Positions 6,883-16,618 are shown, counted from the first letter of the stretch. The stretch: DNA of 21,157 nucleotides from JBCCGG01 sp039029395 (GCA_039029395.1 JBCCGG010000070.1:1-21157), one strand, 5' to 3'. Numbers and translations are program-made. The notes: generated by a model not told the origin, from the letters alone.

Positions 6883-6909
6883 GCCAAGCCCTTTGTGGTA
6901 GGGTTTGGC
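6883..6909 (+). terminator. Hairpin after leuA
   Basis: GCCAAGCCCT (6883-6892) pairs with AGGGTTTGGC (6900-6909), ten base pairs including one G-T wobble, with a seven-base loop. It starts 6 bp after the leuA stop. No T tract follows, so it is probably the leuA transcript end or a processing site rather than a textbook intrinsic terminator. Confidence 0.5.
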
Positions 6910-6989
6910 ACGACATACTTAGAAACTAAACGAACGTAGAGCTATAAGGTTTTGTGAATCAACACACAAATCTTATGCAAAACGCTCGA

Positions 6990-7130
6990 ATTGCGGAGGG
7001 TGGTAGGTCCCCCGCTCCGACCTGCAGGAACGACCCCATGCACCGGGGCTGTCAAGAGCCCCGGCAAACGCGGCGAAAAGCGGGCTAAGGGGTTGCAATG
7101 GCGCGCTTTTCGGCTGACGGCGGGCGCGCC
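6990..7130 (+). ncRNA. Candidate structured RNA, family unknown, strand uncertain
   Basis: Several stems are packed together: AGGTC/GACCT at 7005-7009 and 7019-7023 (extendable to seven pairs), CCGGGGCT/AGCCCCGG at 7043-7050 and 7057-7064, an enclosing ACCCC/GGGGT pair around it, and GGCGCGC/GCGCGCC at 7100-7106 and 7124-7130. An AT-rich patch just upstream could hold a promoter. I compared it by eye with 6S, SRP, tmRNA, RNase P and common riboswitches and found no convincing match. High GC alone makes chance stems likely. Confidence 0.25.
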
Positions 7131-7206
7131 TGGGCGGGTGTTCGCAAGGTGCCATTTTTCGGGCTCTTCCTGCGCGGCTCTGCGCCAAGATGGCCGGTCC
7201 GACCCT

Positions 7207-7337
7207 TAGCTTTCATGATTGCCAAACCGCATGAGGCGGTCTCCAAGTCAATGACGCCCCGAAGGGGCGCCAGCCCCGCTGGTCGCAGATCATTGACTTG
7301 GAGACTGCCTCATGCCCACTGCTCATCATGAATGCTA
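7207..7337. repeat. 131-bp near-palindromic element with nested inverted repeats
   Basis: Outer arms: 13 bp at 7207-7219 and 7325-7337 match with one mismatch (TAGC then TTCATGAT). After nine unpaired bases on each side come inner arms of 26 bp at 7229-7254 and 7290-7315, matching at 25 of 26 positions (left arm begins GCATGAGGC, right arm ends GCCTCATGC). The 35-base tip itself has two hairpins: CGCCCC/GGGGCG (7255-7269) and CCAGC/GCTGG (7270-7282). The ends are TA dinucleotides, as for IS630/mariner-type MITEs, but the palindrome alone could explain that. There is no transposase within it. Confidence 0.8.
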
Positions 7338-7390
7338 GGAGCGCCTGTGGGCGGTTCAATTAAGTTTCGGGGAATTACAAGGACAAATCC

Positions 7391-7540
7391 GTGTCACGAT
7401 GGTTGATCAAATATGGCCTGTGGCTTCTGTTCCTGCTCGCGTGCGCCTACTACCTGAGTGCCGTCGACCCGATCCTCGAACCGTCACGTTGGCGAGGCAA
7501 CCTCAGCTTGATGGCCAAGCCCGCCCTGGCTGAGCCATAG
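7391..7540 (+). CDS. Tiny predicted membrane protein, function unknown
   Basis: A 49-residue frame with GTG start, preceded by AAGGA at seven bases (7379-7383 region), a good site. The product begins MSRWLIKYGLWLLFLLACAY and continues YLSAVDPILEPSRWRGNLSL, ending MAKPALAEP. It has one basic N-terminus followed by a single hydrophobic helix (about residues 5-24), so it could be an inner-membrane peptide or an uncleaved signal anchor. It lies 53 bp after the palindromic element and ends 15 bp before the convergent small gene on the other strand. I do not recognise the family. The strong ribosome site and helix make it better than a random frame, but its small size leaves doubt. Confidence 0.5.
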   Translation: MSRWLIKYGLWLLFLLACAYYLSAVDPILEPSRWRGNLSLMAKPALAEP

Positions 7541-7555
7541 ACGTCCGAGATTCAC

Positions 7556-7930
7556 CTAGGACCGGCGGACAATCCGAGCATAAGCCTCGAGAGCCTGTTC
7601 GGTATTGATCACGGTGCCACTCCAGAAGCGAAAGCTCCATTCGCCATCGTCAGAGCAACGGAGCGTTTGCCAGAGATTGTCGGATATCCAAGCGTTGGAC
7701 GAACTACCACTACTCGCCTTGAAGAGAATTGGCAGCTGGTCGCCAATGATGGCCTCAACAAGAAACTGAACGGCATCCCGGTTCCCAACGGGAAGCCAAT
7801 CACGGATGAGGTCCGGATGGGTGTGCCAATTGCCGCCCTCGAAACCAACCGTCATGTTTCCACCGCTGTCCTCGACCACGACCAGTTTCAAGGCATTATC
7901 GGGGCTGACATATGTCTCTGAGACATTCAT
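7556..7930 (-). CDS. Hypothetical protein downstream of dnaE
   Basis: A 124-residue soluble protein with no recognised domain. It begins MNVSETYVSPDNALKLVVVE and includes VGFEGGNWHTHPDLIRDW around residues 28-45; the WHTH segment is the only eye-catching motif. It is acidic, with several Trp residues and no membrane segment. It starts 27 bp after the dnaE stop on the same strand, so it may ride on the dnaE transcript; the ribosome site is weak (AGG nine bases upstream). Its DNA is visibly richer in A and T than dnaE, suggesting later arrival. An uncharacterised small-protein or immunity-like family is possible, but I can assign no function. Confidence 0.6.
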   Translation of the reverse strand: MNVSETYVSPDNALKLVVVEDSGGNMTVGFEGGNWHTHPDLIRDWLPVGNRDAVQFLVEAIIGDQLPILFKASSGSSSNAWISDNLWQTLRCSDDGEWSFRFWSGTVINTEQALEAYARIVRRS

Positions 7931-7957
7931 GGCAGTGCCTGGCTAACCTATCTTCCC

Positions 7958-11449
<3,492 letters not shown>

Positions 11450-11497
11450 GGGCTCTGGGCGACTCCGTTTAGCACCCACCAGTTTCGGGTAGACGAC

Positions 11498-11536
11498 GGA
11501 AAAAGCGAAGTAGATTCAGCGAAGACTTATCCACAA
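11498..11536 (-). promoter_or_regulatory. Predicted dnaE promoter
   Basis: On the minus strand CTTGTG lies over the DnaA box; after 17-18 bp comes CTACTT/TACTTC. This is a moderate match to CTTGAC-N17-CTATAT. It would give a leader of about 50 nt before dnaE. Alternatives in this AT-richer gap cannot be excluded. Confidence 0.35.
11527..11535 (+). promoter_or_regulatory. DnaA box
   Basis: TTATCCACA is a perfect match to the DnaA box consensus. It lies between the divergent dnaE and PilZ genes and overlaps the candidate dnaE -35. A single box is not an origin; it suggests possible DnaA control of dnaE. Confidence 0.55.
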
Positions 11537-11629
11537 GGTAAATGAGCCCTGGCATCCGCGTTAGTAATTCATTAAGCATAATGGCGTCACCATCTCCCAT
11601 CGAAAATCTGGCTTGGGATCAATATTCAA

Positions 11630-11974
11630 ATGTTGTTTCGAGACGCGCTAATGGCTGAGCGCGGCGTGGATAGACGCTGTGAACGCCGATACGAAATGCC
11701 CACCGGAGTGGTCCTCAAGGTCATCACCGGGGACCAGTTTCTAACCAGTCGCATCGAGGATATCTCCTTGGGCGGCGCCTGCGTGCGCCTCAATGCGCCG
11801 CTTGTCGACGACAAGGAGATCGAGCTGGCCCATCCCCGGATCGGCCGGATCAAAGGCACTTGCGTCTGGTCGGAGGATAACCGGATCGGCTATCGCTTCG
11901 AGAAGGGCCCCAGCAGCTTGGAGCTCTTCGCCCACTGCATGAAGCTTCTGGTGCCGGCGCCGCGCCACTTCTAG
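11630..11974 (+). CDS. PilZ-domain protein
   Basis: A single-domain protein of 114 residues. PilZ domains usually bind cyclic di-GMP and act in motility, exopolysaccharide or surface behaviour. The two binding motifs are visible: an arginine motif of the RxxxR type in RRCERR (residues 15-20) and DxSxxG in EDISLGGACVRLN (Asp44, Ser46, Gly49). The rest fits the small beta barrel, with WSEDNRIGYRFEK near the end. It begins at the ATG at 11630, or possibly at the in-frame ATG at 11651; neither has a clear ribosome site. It is transcribed away from dnaE and converges on lolD. No partner domain or neighbouring cyclic-di-GMP enzyme is present, so the target is unknown. Confidence 0.88.
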   Translation: MLFRDALMAERGVDRRCERRYEMPTGVVLKVITGDQFLTSRIEDISLGGACVRLNAPLVDDKEIELAHPRIGRIKGTCVWSEDNRIGYRFEKGPSSLELFAHCMKLLVPAPRHF

Positions 11975-11987
11975 GTCAAGCAGACCT
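11973..11987. terminator. Small hairpin between PilZ gene and lolD
   Basis: AGGTC (11973-11977) and GACCT (11983-11987) pair across five bases where the two genes converge, overlapping the last base of each. With only five pairs and no T tract it is a weak bidirectional terminator candidate. Confidence 0.3.
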
Positions 11988-12700
11988 CAATTCTTCACCA
12001 CTTTGCCCTCTTCGAGGCGCAAGGTCCGGTCCATGCGCCCGGCGAGATCCAGGTTGTGGGTCGCCACCAGGGCGGCCAGGCCCCGGTCGCGCACCAGGTC
12101 GGTCAGCACCTTGAAGACCGCGTCGGCGGTGTGCGGGTCCAGGTTGCCGGTCGGCTCGTCGGCCAAGAGGATCTTGGGGTCGTTGGCCAGCGCCCGGGCG
12201 ATCGCGACCCGCTGTTGCTCGCCGCCGGACAGGCGCGCCGGCCGGTGATCCAGGCGCTCGGCCAAACCGACCTTGCCGAGCAGGTCACTGGCCCGGCGCT
12301 TGGCCTGGGACTTCGGGAAGCCGGCGATCAGCTGAGGCACGACGACGTTCTCCAGGGCCGAAAACTCAGGCAACAGGTGGTGATACTGATAGACGAAGCC
12401 GATCGCCGTGCGCCGCAGCGCGGTGCGCTCGCCGTCGCCGGCTTTGGCGCAGTCCTCGCCGCGGATTTCGACCTTGCCGCCGTCCGGCCGCTCGAGCAGG
12501 CCCGCAATGTGCATGAGGGTCGACTTGCCGGCGCCCGACGGCCCCAGCAGGGCGACCAATTGGCCCGGCTTCAAGTCCAGATCGGCCTGGCGCAGCACCT
12601 CGAGCTTGCGGCCGGCCTGCTCGAAGGTCTTGACGATGCCCTTGAGCCGCAGGCCGCCCTCGGCGGTCGATGGGGCCGTTGCCTGGGCGTCGTCACTCAT
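11987..12700 (-). CDS. lolD: Lipoprotein-releasing ABC transporter ATP-binding protein
   Basis: LolD powers the inner-membrane LolCDE-type complex that extracts outer-membrane lipoproteins and hands them to LolA. The 237-residue protein has Walker A GPSGAGKS (residues 53-60), Q-loop Gln105, signature LSGGEQQRVAIARAL (from residue 157), Walker B ILLADEPTGNLD (from 177) and the switch His in ATHNLD. The sequence between the Q-loop and signature (QYHHLLPEFSALENV) fits the MacB/LolD/FtsE subfamily. Its ATG overlaps the permease stop by 8 bp (ATGAGTGA), so the two are translationally coupled. Together with proS upstream they form a three-gene unit ending at the convergent PilZ gene. Confidence 0.95.
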   Translation of the reverse strand: MSDDAQATAPSTAEGGLRLKGIVKTFEQAGRKLEVLRQADLDLKPGQLVALLGPSGAGKSTLMHIAGLLERPDGGKVEIRGEDCAKAGDGERTALRRTAIGFVYQYHHLLPEFSALENVVVPQLIAGFPKSQAKRRASDLLGKVGLAERLDHRPARLSGGEQQRVAIARALANDPKILLADEPTGNLDPHTADAVFKVLTDLVRDRGLAALVATHNLDLAGRMDRTLRLEEGKVVKN

Positions 12701-13955
12701 AGCGCAGGGCCTCGACCGGATCGAGCCGGGCCGCCTGCCAGGCCGGCAGGATCGGCGCCAAGAACGACAGCACCAGCGCCATGGCGATGATCTGCACCAC
12801 CTCGATCGGGTCCATCTCGGCCGGCAGCTGGGACAGGAAGTAGATCTCCTCGGGGAACAGCTTCCAGCCGGTCATGTTCTGCAGGACCTGGCGAATGCCC
12901 TCGATGTTGTCCACGAAGGCCAGGCCCAGGCCGAAGCCGATCGCCGTTCCCAGAATGCCGATCAGGGCGCCGCTCAGGAAAAAGATGCGCATGACGTTGC
13001 CGCGCGAGGCGCCCATGGTGCGCAGGATCGCGATGTCCCGGCCCTTGCTCTTCACCAGCATGTACTGGCCCGAGAGGATGTTGAAGGCGGCGACCAGGAT
13101 GATCAGGGAGAGGATCAGGAACATGACGTTGCGCTCGACCTGAATCGCGCTGAAGAAGCTGGCGTTCGCCTGCTGCCAGTCGACCGTGCGGAAGCCGATG
13201 CCAAGGCGGTTGCGCACCTCCTGGCGGATCTCCTCCAGCTCCTCGGGGTCGTCGACGAAGACTTCGATCGCGTTCACGGTGGTCGGATCGGTGTTGTAGT
13301 CCTGGCGGAAAAAGATCTGGGCGGTCTGCAGCGGCATGTAGATGAACGAGGTGTCGTACTCGAACATGCCGACCTCGAAGGTGCCGCCGATCCGGTAGGT
13401 CTTGCGGCGCGGCACGAAGCCGATCGGCGAGGGACTCGTGCGCGGCGCGATCAGGGTGATCGGATCGCCGACGCCGAGCCCCAGACGGCGCGCCAACTTG
13501 CGGCCGACCAGCACGTTGTCGCCTTCGTAGGCCTTGAGCGCGCCGGGCGAGATGTTCTCGGTGATCATATCGCGCGATTCCAGATCCGCCTTGGACATGC
13601 CGCGCACGATCACGCCCTGCAGACTGTTGTGGATCTGAACCACCGCCTGGCTCTGAATCTGGGGCACCACGGCGGTCACGCCCTTGACGGTCAGGAGGCC
13701 GTCCCTGAGCTGGTCGTAGTCCTTGATCGGCTGGTCGGAATAGACCGTCAGGTGGCCGTTGAGGCCGATGATCCGGGCCAGAAGATCGACCCGAAAGCCG
13801 TTCATCACTGCCATGACGATGATCAAAGTGGCGACCCCTAGGGCGATGCCGATCAGGGAGATCACGGCGATCACCGAGATGAAGCCTTCCTGGCGACGGG
13901 CGCGCAGGTAGCGCAGCGCCATCATGCGCTCGAAGGGATTGAACGAAACCCGCAT
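12693..13955 (-). CDS. Lipoprotein-releasing system permease, LolC/LolE family
   Basis: This is the membrane partner of LolD. The 420-residue protein begins MRVSFNPFERMMALRYLRAR and has the family topology: one N-terminal membrane helix (about residues 24-50, after the RRQEGFISVIAVISLIGIAL segment), a large periplasmic domain (about 55-270), then three helices at roughly 275-300, 320-350 and 385-405. The cytoplasmic loop KSKGRDIAILRTMGASRGNV is the FtsX-type coupling segment. It ends LDPVEALRYE. Only one permease gene accompanies lolD, so the complex is probably a homodimeric LolF-like one, as described for organisms lacking separate LolC and LolE; a second copy elsewhere cannot be excluded. 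It starts 9 bp after proS. Confidence 0.93.
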   Translation of the reverse strand: MRVSFNPFERMMALRYLRARRQEGFISVIAVISLIGIALGVATLIIVMAVMNGFRVDLLARIIGLNGHLTVYSDQPIKDYDQLRDGLLTVKGVTAVVPQIQSQAVVQIHNSLQGVIVRGMSKADLESRDMITENISPGALKAYEGDNVLVGRKLARRLGLGVGDPITLIAPRTSPSPIGFVPRRKTYRIGGTFEVGMFEYDTSFIYMPLQTAQIFFRQDYNTDPTTVNAIEVFVDDPEELEEIRQEVRNRLGIGFRTVDWQQANASFFSAIQVERNVMFLILSLIILVAAFNILSGQYMLVKSKGRDIAILRTMGASRGNVMRIFFLSGALIGILGTAIGFGLGLAFVDNIEGIRQVLQNMTGWKLFPEEIYFLSQLPAEMDPIEVVQIIAMALVLSFLAPILPAWQAARLDPVEALRYE

Positions 13956-13964
13956 GATGGCTGG

Positions 13965-15284
13965 TCAGCCGGCCAGACGCGCCAGGGCGGATTCGGCGCT
14001 AAGCTCCTGGCGCTCGCCGCTGCGCCGCTCCTTGAGCTCGACCACGCCGGCCTTCACGCCGCGAGGGCCGACGACGATTTGCCAGGGCAGGCCGATCAGG
14101 TCCATCTCGGCGAACTTGGCGCCCGAGCGCTCGTCCCGATCGTCGTAGAGCACCTCGACGCCGGCCGCCGAGAGGCTGCCATAGAGGCTTTCCGCCGCTT
14201 GCCGACAGTCATCATTGCCGACATTGAGGTTGATCACCCCGACCTTGAAGGGCGCCACAGATTCGGGCCAGATGATGCCCGCCTCGTCGTGGCTCGCCTC
14301 GATGATCGCGCCGGCCAGGCGCGACACGCCGATGCCGTAGGAGCCCATGTGGACCGAGACTTGATTGTCGTCCGGCGTCGTGACCTGGGCGCCCAGGGGC
14401 TTGGAGTACTTGTCGCCGAAATAGAAGATATGGCCGACCTCGATGCCCCGGCTCTGGACCCGGCGGCCTTCGGGCACCTCGGCCTCGAAAGCGGCCTGGT
14501 CGTGCTTGTCGTCGGTCCGGGCATAGAGCTGGGTCCAGGAATCGACGATGCCTGAGAGATCGCCCTGATAGTCGACATTCTCGGCCAGGACGTCGTGGTC
14601 CAGAAGGTCGCCGTGGCAAAAGACTTCGGTCTCGCCCGTGTCGGCCAGGATGATGAACTCGTGGCTCAGGTTGCCGCCGATCGGCCCAGTCTCCGCCTCC
14701 ATGGGGATCGCCTTCAGGCCCATGCGGGCATAGGTCCTCAAGTAAGATACGAACATCTTGTTGTAAGAGACTTTGGCCGCTTCATAATTTGTGTCGAAGG
14801 AATAAGCGTCCTTCATGAGGAACTCGCGCCCGCGCATGACCCCGAAGCGGGGCCGCACCTCATCACGAAACTTCCACTGGATGTGATAGAGCAGCTGGGG
14901 CAGCTCCTTGTAGGACTTCACCGCGCTCTTGAAGATGTCAGTGATCAGCTCCTCGTTGGTCGGTCCATAGAGCATCTCCCGGCCGTGGCGGTCCTCGATG
15001 CGCAGCATCTCCTTGCCGTAGTCGTCGTAGCGCCCGGACTGCTTCCACAGGTCGGCCGACTGGATGGTCGGCATGAGCACCTCCTGGCAGCCGGCGGCGT
15101 CCTGCTCCAGGCGCACGATCGCCTCGATCTTCTTGAGCACGCGATAGCCGAGCGGCAGCCAGGAGTAGATCCCGGCCGAAGCCTGGCGCACCATGCCGGC
15201 GCGCAGCATCAGGCGGTGGGAGACGATCTGGGCCTCGGCGGGCGTCTCCTTCAAGGTGGGCAGGAAATAGGCGGAACGGCGCAT
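13965..15284 (-). CDS. proS: Prolyl-tRNA synthetase, short alphaproteobacterial form
   Basis: ProS charges tRNA-Pro. The 439-residue product is much shorter than the E. coli enzyme (572) because it lacks the inserted YbaK-like editing domain; this short form is typical of alphaproteobacteria. Class II motif 1 is in the QASAGIYSWLPLGYRVLKK segment (about residues 34-52), motif 2 in FRDEVRPRFGVMRGREFLMK and motif 3 in GSYGIGVSRLAGAIIEASHD. The C-terminal anticodon-binding domain includes GVEVLYDDRDERSGAKFAEM and GLPWQIVVGPRG. The start ATG is preceded by GAGGA at about six bases. Without the insert, editing of mischarged Ala-tRNA-Pro must be done by a separate protein or not at all (inference). 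Confidence 0.97.
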   Translation of the reverse strand: MRRSAYFLPTLKETPAEAQIVSHRLMLRAGMVRQASAGIYSWLPLGYRVLKKIEAIVRLEQDAAGCQEVLMPTIQSADLWKQSGRYDDYGKEMLRIEDRHGREMLYGPTNEELITDIFKSAVKSYKELPQLLYHIQWKFRDEVRPRFGVMRGREFLMKDAYSFDTNYEAAKVSYNKMFVSYLRTYARMGLKAIPMEAETGPIGGNLSHEFIILADTGETEVFCHGDLLDHDVLAENVDYQGDLSGIVDSWTQLYARTDDKHDQAAFEAEVPEGRRVQSRGIEVGHIFYFGDKYSKPLGAQVTTPDDNQVSVHMGSYGIGVSRLAGAIIEASHDEAGIIWPESVAPFKVGVINLNVGNDDCRQAAESLYGSLSAAGVEVLYDDRDERSGAKFAEMDLIGLPWQIVVGPRGVKAGVVELKERRSGERQELSAESALARLAG

Positions 15285-15375
15285 CGTGGTCCTCGGGGCA
15301 TTTCACGAAACAAGCCCCCCTCTACCATAGGCCAGCCGATGGGTACACATGCGTAATCGGCTATAGTGCCGGGTC

Positions 15376-15678
15376 ATGGGAGCCTTGATTCACCGTCTGT
15401 GGGCCGGCCAGGTGCCCTTGGAGATCGCCTTTTGGCGCTATGCCGTGGTCTATGGCCTCTTGGTCAATCTGGTCACCTCAGCGCTGTTCTATGCCCTGCT
15501 GCTGGACGAGACGAGCCCCCTGGTGATCGCCGTGGCCTTCGCGCTTCCCCTGCCCTACAACCTACTCGCCACGGTCGGCGTTTGGCGCAGCGCCCAAGCC
15601 TTCGAGGGCCCGCGCAAATGGGCCGACTGGGCGCAGATTGTCACGGTGCTCTGGATGCTGCTGCTCAGCCTGACCTGA
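15376..15678 (+). CDS. Small conserved-looking membrane protein, function unknown
   Basis: A 100-residue protein beginning MGALIHRLWAGQVPLEIAFW with three predicted membrane helices: about residues 20-42 (WRYAVVYGLLVNLVTSALFY), 48-70 (LVIAVAFALPLPYNLLATVG) and 84-99 (IVTVLWMLLLSL). A conserved-looking loop, GVWRSAQAFEGPRKWADWAQ, separates the last two. I recall similar small proteins in alphaproteobacteria without a known function, but cannot name a family. It is divergent from proS and ends 7 bp before the convergent ArsR gene. The ribosome site is poor; a CTATAG sequence lies only 10 bp before the ATG, so a very short leader is possible. Confidence 0.75.
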   Translation: MGALIHRLWAGQVPLEIAFWRYAVVYGLLVNLVTSALFYALLLDETSPLVIAVAFALPLPYNLLATVGVWRSAQAFEGPRKWADWAQIVTVLWMLLLSLT

Positions 15679-15685
15679 ACGGGCC

Positions 15686-16003
15686 TCAGGCCTTGGCGTC
15701 GCCGGTCAGGGCCTTGGCCTTGCTCTCCTTCTTGAGCGGCCTGGAGACCGGGCAAACCTCCTGAACGAAACCGTTCAAGGTGTTTACCAAGTTTTCCTCA
15801 ACCAATCTGTAATGCACGAACTGGCCGCGCTTCTCGCTCGCGATCAGCCCGGCGTTCTCAAGCACGCTCAGGTGCTTGGAGACCGAGGGCTTGGTGATCT
15901 CGAAGCGCTCGGCGATCTCGCCCGCGGTCATCTCGGACGAGGAGAGATAAGCCAGGATCTTACGCCGCACGCTTGAAGACAGAGCCTGAAAGATCTTGTC
16001 CAT
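15686..16003 (-). CDS. ArsR-family (SdpR-like) transcriptional repressor
   Basis: A 105-residue winged-helix protein. It starts MDKIFQALSSSVRRKILAYL, followed by the helix-turn-helix TAGEIAERFEITKPSVSKHL (residues 26-45) and wing EKRGQFVHYRLVEEN. The usual metal-sensing ELCVC motif of ArsR proteins is absent, and the only Cys is in QEVCPVSRPLKK near the C-terminus, so the signal is not an obvious metal; the sequence is nearer the SdpR-type branch. A good ribosome site, AGGTGAG, precedes the ATG. It is divergent from a membrane-protein gene across a 116-bp AT-rich gap with repeated ATTAGC motifs, which suggests that it represses both its own gene and that neighbour. Confidence 0.92.
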   Translation of the reverse strand: MDKIFQALSSSVRRKILAYLSSSEMTAGEIAERFEITKPSVSKHLSVLENAGLIASEKRGQFVHYRLVEENLVNTLNGFVQEVCPVSRPLKKESKAKALTGDAKA

Positions 16004-16021
16004 AGGGACTCACCTTTTCGA

Positions 16022-16083
16022 TAATTAGCTTTTTGACTAATTAGCTAACTAATGATAATCTCTTGATTAGCTTATTAGCTAAT
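16022..16083. promoter_or_regulatory. ATTAGC operator cluster between ArsR gene and membrane-protein gene
   Basis: ATTAGC occurs at 16024-16029, 16040-16045, 16066-16071 and 16074-16079. Palindromic arrangements are ATTAG/CTAAT at 16040-16053, ATTAGC/GCTAAT at 16066-16083 and the self-complementary TTAGCTAA at 16041-16048 and 16075-16082. The patch is far more AT-rich than its surroundings. Promoter-like pieces, TTGACT (16033-16038) with TAATCT at 17 bp and TTGATT (16063-16068) with CATATT at 18 bp, are interwoven with it, so repressor binding would block transcription. Confidence 0.65.
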
Positions 16084-16119
16084 TAACATATTAAATAACA
16101 CAGCAGGAGCACCTTGGCA

Positions 16120-16533
16120 ATGATGCTTTCCACCTACGCCATCTATATCGCCGTCAGCCTGGCCATCACGGTCTGGGTCGGGCGCAGTCTCAACAAGAAC
16201 GGCCGTGTCTTTCTGGTCGAGAACTTTCAGGGTCAGGAGGCGCTCGCCGATTCCGTCAACCATCTGCTCTTGGTCGGCTTCTACCTGGTCAACGTGGGCT
16301 TCGTGACCCTGGCGCTGCGCTACGGTGAAAAGCCGCAGGATTGGGTCGGCGTCATGGAGTTCCTGAGCACCAAGATCGGCTTGGTGATCGTCGTGCTCGG
16401 GGTCATGCACTTCTTCAACATGCACATGCTGGTCAAGTTCCGCACCTCCAAGCTGTTCAAGGCCCTGCAGCCGCAGGAGACGCCGGTCACCGACGCGGAT
16501 TGGGAGAAGCCCGCCGAGCAACAGCCGGCATAG
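16120..16533 (+). CDS. Integral membrane protein next to ArsR repressor, function unknown
   Basis: A 137-residue protein starting MMLSTYAIYIAVSLAITVWV. Three membrane helices are predicted, about residues 5-23, 46-65 and 88-107 (KIGLVIVVLGVMHFFNMHML). Between helices one and two is a conserved-looking soluble piece, NGRVFLVENFQGQEALADSV then NHLLLVGFYLVNVGF. The end is polar (PQETPVTDADWEKPAEQQPA). I recognise the general type, an uncharacterised membrane protein found beside small ArsR regulators, but no function. AGGAG lies ten bases before the ATG at 16120; an in-frame TTG at 16114 is too close to that site. Control by the divergent repressor is likely. Confidence 0.8.
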   Translation: MMLSTYAIYIAVSLAITVWVGRSLNKNGRVFLVENFQGQEALADSVNHLLLVGFYLVNVGFVTLALRYGEKPQDWVGVMEFLSTKIGLVIVVLGVMHFFNMHMLVKFRTSKLFKALQPQETPVTDADWEKPAEQQPA

Positions 16534-16565
16534 GCACGGACGCTTCGAAGCTTCGGCGCGGCACG

Positions 16566-16587
16566 GGGGCGCCCGCGCGGGCGCCCC
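16566..16587 (+). terminator. Strong GC hairpin after the membrane-protein gene
   Basis: GGGGCGCCC and GGGCGCCCC form a perfect 9-bp stem around GCGC, 32 bp after the stop codon. No T tract follows. It probably separates this gene from the hemerythrin gene. Confidence 0.5.
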
Positions 16588-16604
16588 GAGCTTGCGCGGA
16601 GGAA

Positions 16605-16618
16605 TTGACTCACATCAA
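16605..16618 (+). promoter_or_regulatory. FNR/DNR-type binding site upstream of the hemerythrin gene
   Basis: TTGAC-TCAC-ATCAA matches the FNR half-site consensus TTGAT-N4-ATCAA at nine of ten positions and the DNR/NnrR form TTGAC-N4-GTCAA equally well. Its centre is 16611.5. TAAGCT at 16641-16646 is a fitting -10, which puts the transcription start near 16653 and the site at -41.5, the standard class II activator position. Confidence 0.6.

Larger units (their letters stand above)
6878..7390. other. Hairpin-rich noncoding region after leuA
   Basis: About 510 bp without a supported protein gene. It holds the leuA 3' hairpin, an AT-rich promoter-like patch (6915-6985), a GC-rich multi-hairpin stretch (about 6990-7130) and a 131-bp near-palindrome (7207-7337). 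The 77-codon plus frame starting at 7098 has a GGGG-like site but runs through the palindrome and matches nothing I know, so I do not call it a gene. Confidence 0.7.

Noticed and set aside
5168..6916. 582-codon open frame antisense to leuA
   Set aside because: Shadow of the high-GC leuA codon pattern; repetitive, lacks any domain, and leuA motifs are unmistakable.
7120..7200. Possible 6S RNA suggested by a TGTTCGCAAG stretch
   Set aside because: The complementary 3' half of the long 6S hairpin is not found at the expected distance, and the usual ygfA neighbour is absent.
7098..7331. 77-codon plus frame with a GGGG-like ribosome site
   Set aside because: It runs through the nested palindrome, has Arg/Ser/Pro-rich composition and no recognisable domain. 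Kept only as part of the noncoding region.
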